Of a DNA stretch of 30,899 bases, positions 30,825 through 30,899 are shown piece after piece. Every line of letters starts with the position of its first letter. Position 1 is the first letter of the stretch. This stretch comes from a virus, in the IMG/VR virus record IMGVR_UViG_3300042392_000559, positions 1 to 30,899 of that record; one strand, written 5' to 3'. Under the pieces are notes generated by a model. The model searched no databases and was not told the origin of the DNA. It saw only the letters and a program-made list of their open reading frames with translations. A program made the position numbers and the translations under genes.

Positions 30825-30899
30825 TCACGGTGAATTACATCAAAAGGTGGCAGACGATTTGAACAAACGAGGGATTCTGCCACCACGAAAAGACAAATG
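30808..30899 (+). CDS. partial small ORF running off the window
   Basis: ATG at 30808 overlaps the previous gene by 17 bases and the frame stays open to the window edge (MRVKINHGELHQKVADDLNK...). It reads as a helical, basic protein. It contains a 9-bp inverted repeat (30846-30884). Truncated by the window, so length and identity are unknown. Confidence 0.4.
   Translation, partial: MRVKINHGELHQKVADDLNKRGILPPRKDK
30846..30884 (+). repeat. 9-bp inverted repeat GGTGGCAGA / TCTGCCACC
   Basis: Perfect arms (30846-30854 and 30876-30884) separated by 21 bases, within the last partial frame. There is no T-tract before the window ends, so a terminator is not supported. Confidence 0.6.

Noticed and set aside
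1-30899. Search for integrase, repressor, tRNA genes, CRISPR arrays, insertion sequences or attachment sites
   Set aside because: No supporting motif was seen by reading; absence here says nothing about the rest of the genome.

Overview
The window is a contiguous stretch of a tailed, siphovirus-type bacteriophage (or prophage) genome from a member of the Bacteroidota. The evidence for that host is threefold. The DNA is AT-rich, and starts are almost all ATG in A-rich contexts without Shine-Dalgarno sites. Several genes are preceded by the Bacteroidota -7 element TAnnTTTG, once with a well-spaced TTTG -33 box. The proteins also resemble families I know from Flavobacterium/Bacteroides phages. 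Every credible gene is on the + strand. I saw no integrase, excisionase, repressor, tRNA, rRNA, CRISPR array or insertion sequence, so temperate or lytic lifestyle cannot be decided here.

Layout. 1-2.2 kb is a recombination cluster: an ERF single-strand annealing protein, a companion protein, an SSB-like protein and tiny genes. 2.2-3.7 kb is a replication cluster: a palindrome and structured leader, a winged-helix initiator-like gene that carries five 15-bp iteron-like repeats next to an AT-rich tract (a lambda-O-like origin candidate), and a companion gene. 3.7-8.2 kb holds DNA modification and accessory genes: a C5-cytosine methyltransferase containing a striking 14-bp perfect hairpin, a VRR-NUC nuclease, a DUF3310 protein, a ParB-domain/amino-methyltransferase fusion and small unknowns. 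8.2-16.5 kb is packaging, head and connector: TerS, TerL, portal, MuF-like protein, prohead protease, HK97-fold capsid, gp6-like connector, head-tail joining protein, gp10-like protein and tail terminator. 16.5-17.8 kb is a lysis cassette: holin candidate, M15 endolysin with an EF-hand loop, and a protein with single-gene spanin topology. 17.9-22.3 kb is a long S74-terminated tail fibre and a companion. 22.3-29.0 kb is the tail: two tail-tube paralogues, tail chaperones G and GT joined by a canonical A AAA AAC slippery site, the tape measure, and a tail-tip protein with a carbohydrate-binding-like insert. 29.0-30.2 kb is a moron-like metallophosphoesterase unit bounded by terminators, preceded by a possible small RNA. 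30.2 kb to the end is the best-formed promoter of the window followed by four tiny genes, the last cut by the window edge.

How it works together. The recombination and replication genes copy the genome and the methyltransferases probably protect it. TerS/TerL package it through the portal into the capsid. Abundant structural proteins appear to sit in short transcription units of their own: protease+capsid between a promoter near 12.57 kb and a terminator at 14.51 kb, and the second tube protein between 23.56 and 24.06 kb. The lysis cassette and receptor-binding fibre lie between the head-completion and tail-tube genes, an unusual position, because fibres usually follow the tape measure. All functions are inferred from reading the sequence; no database search was run.
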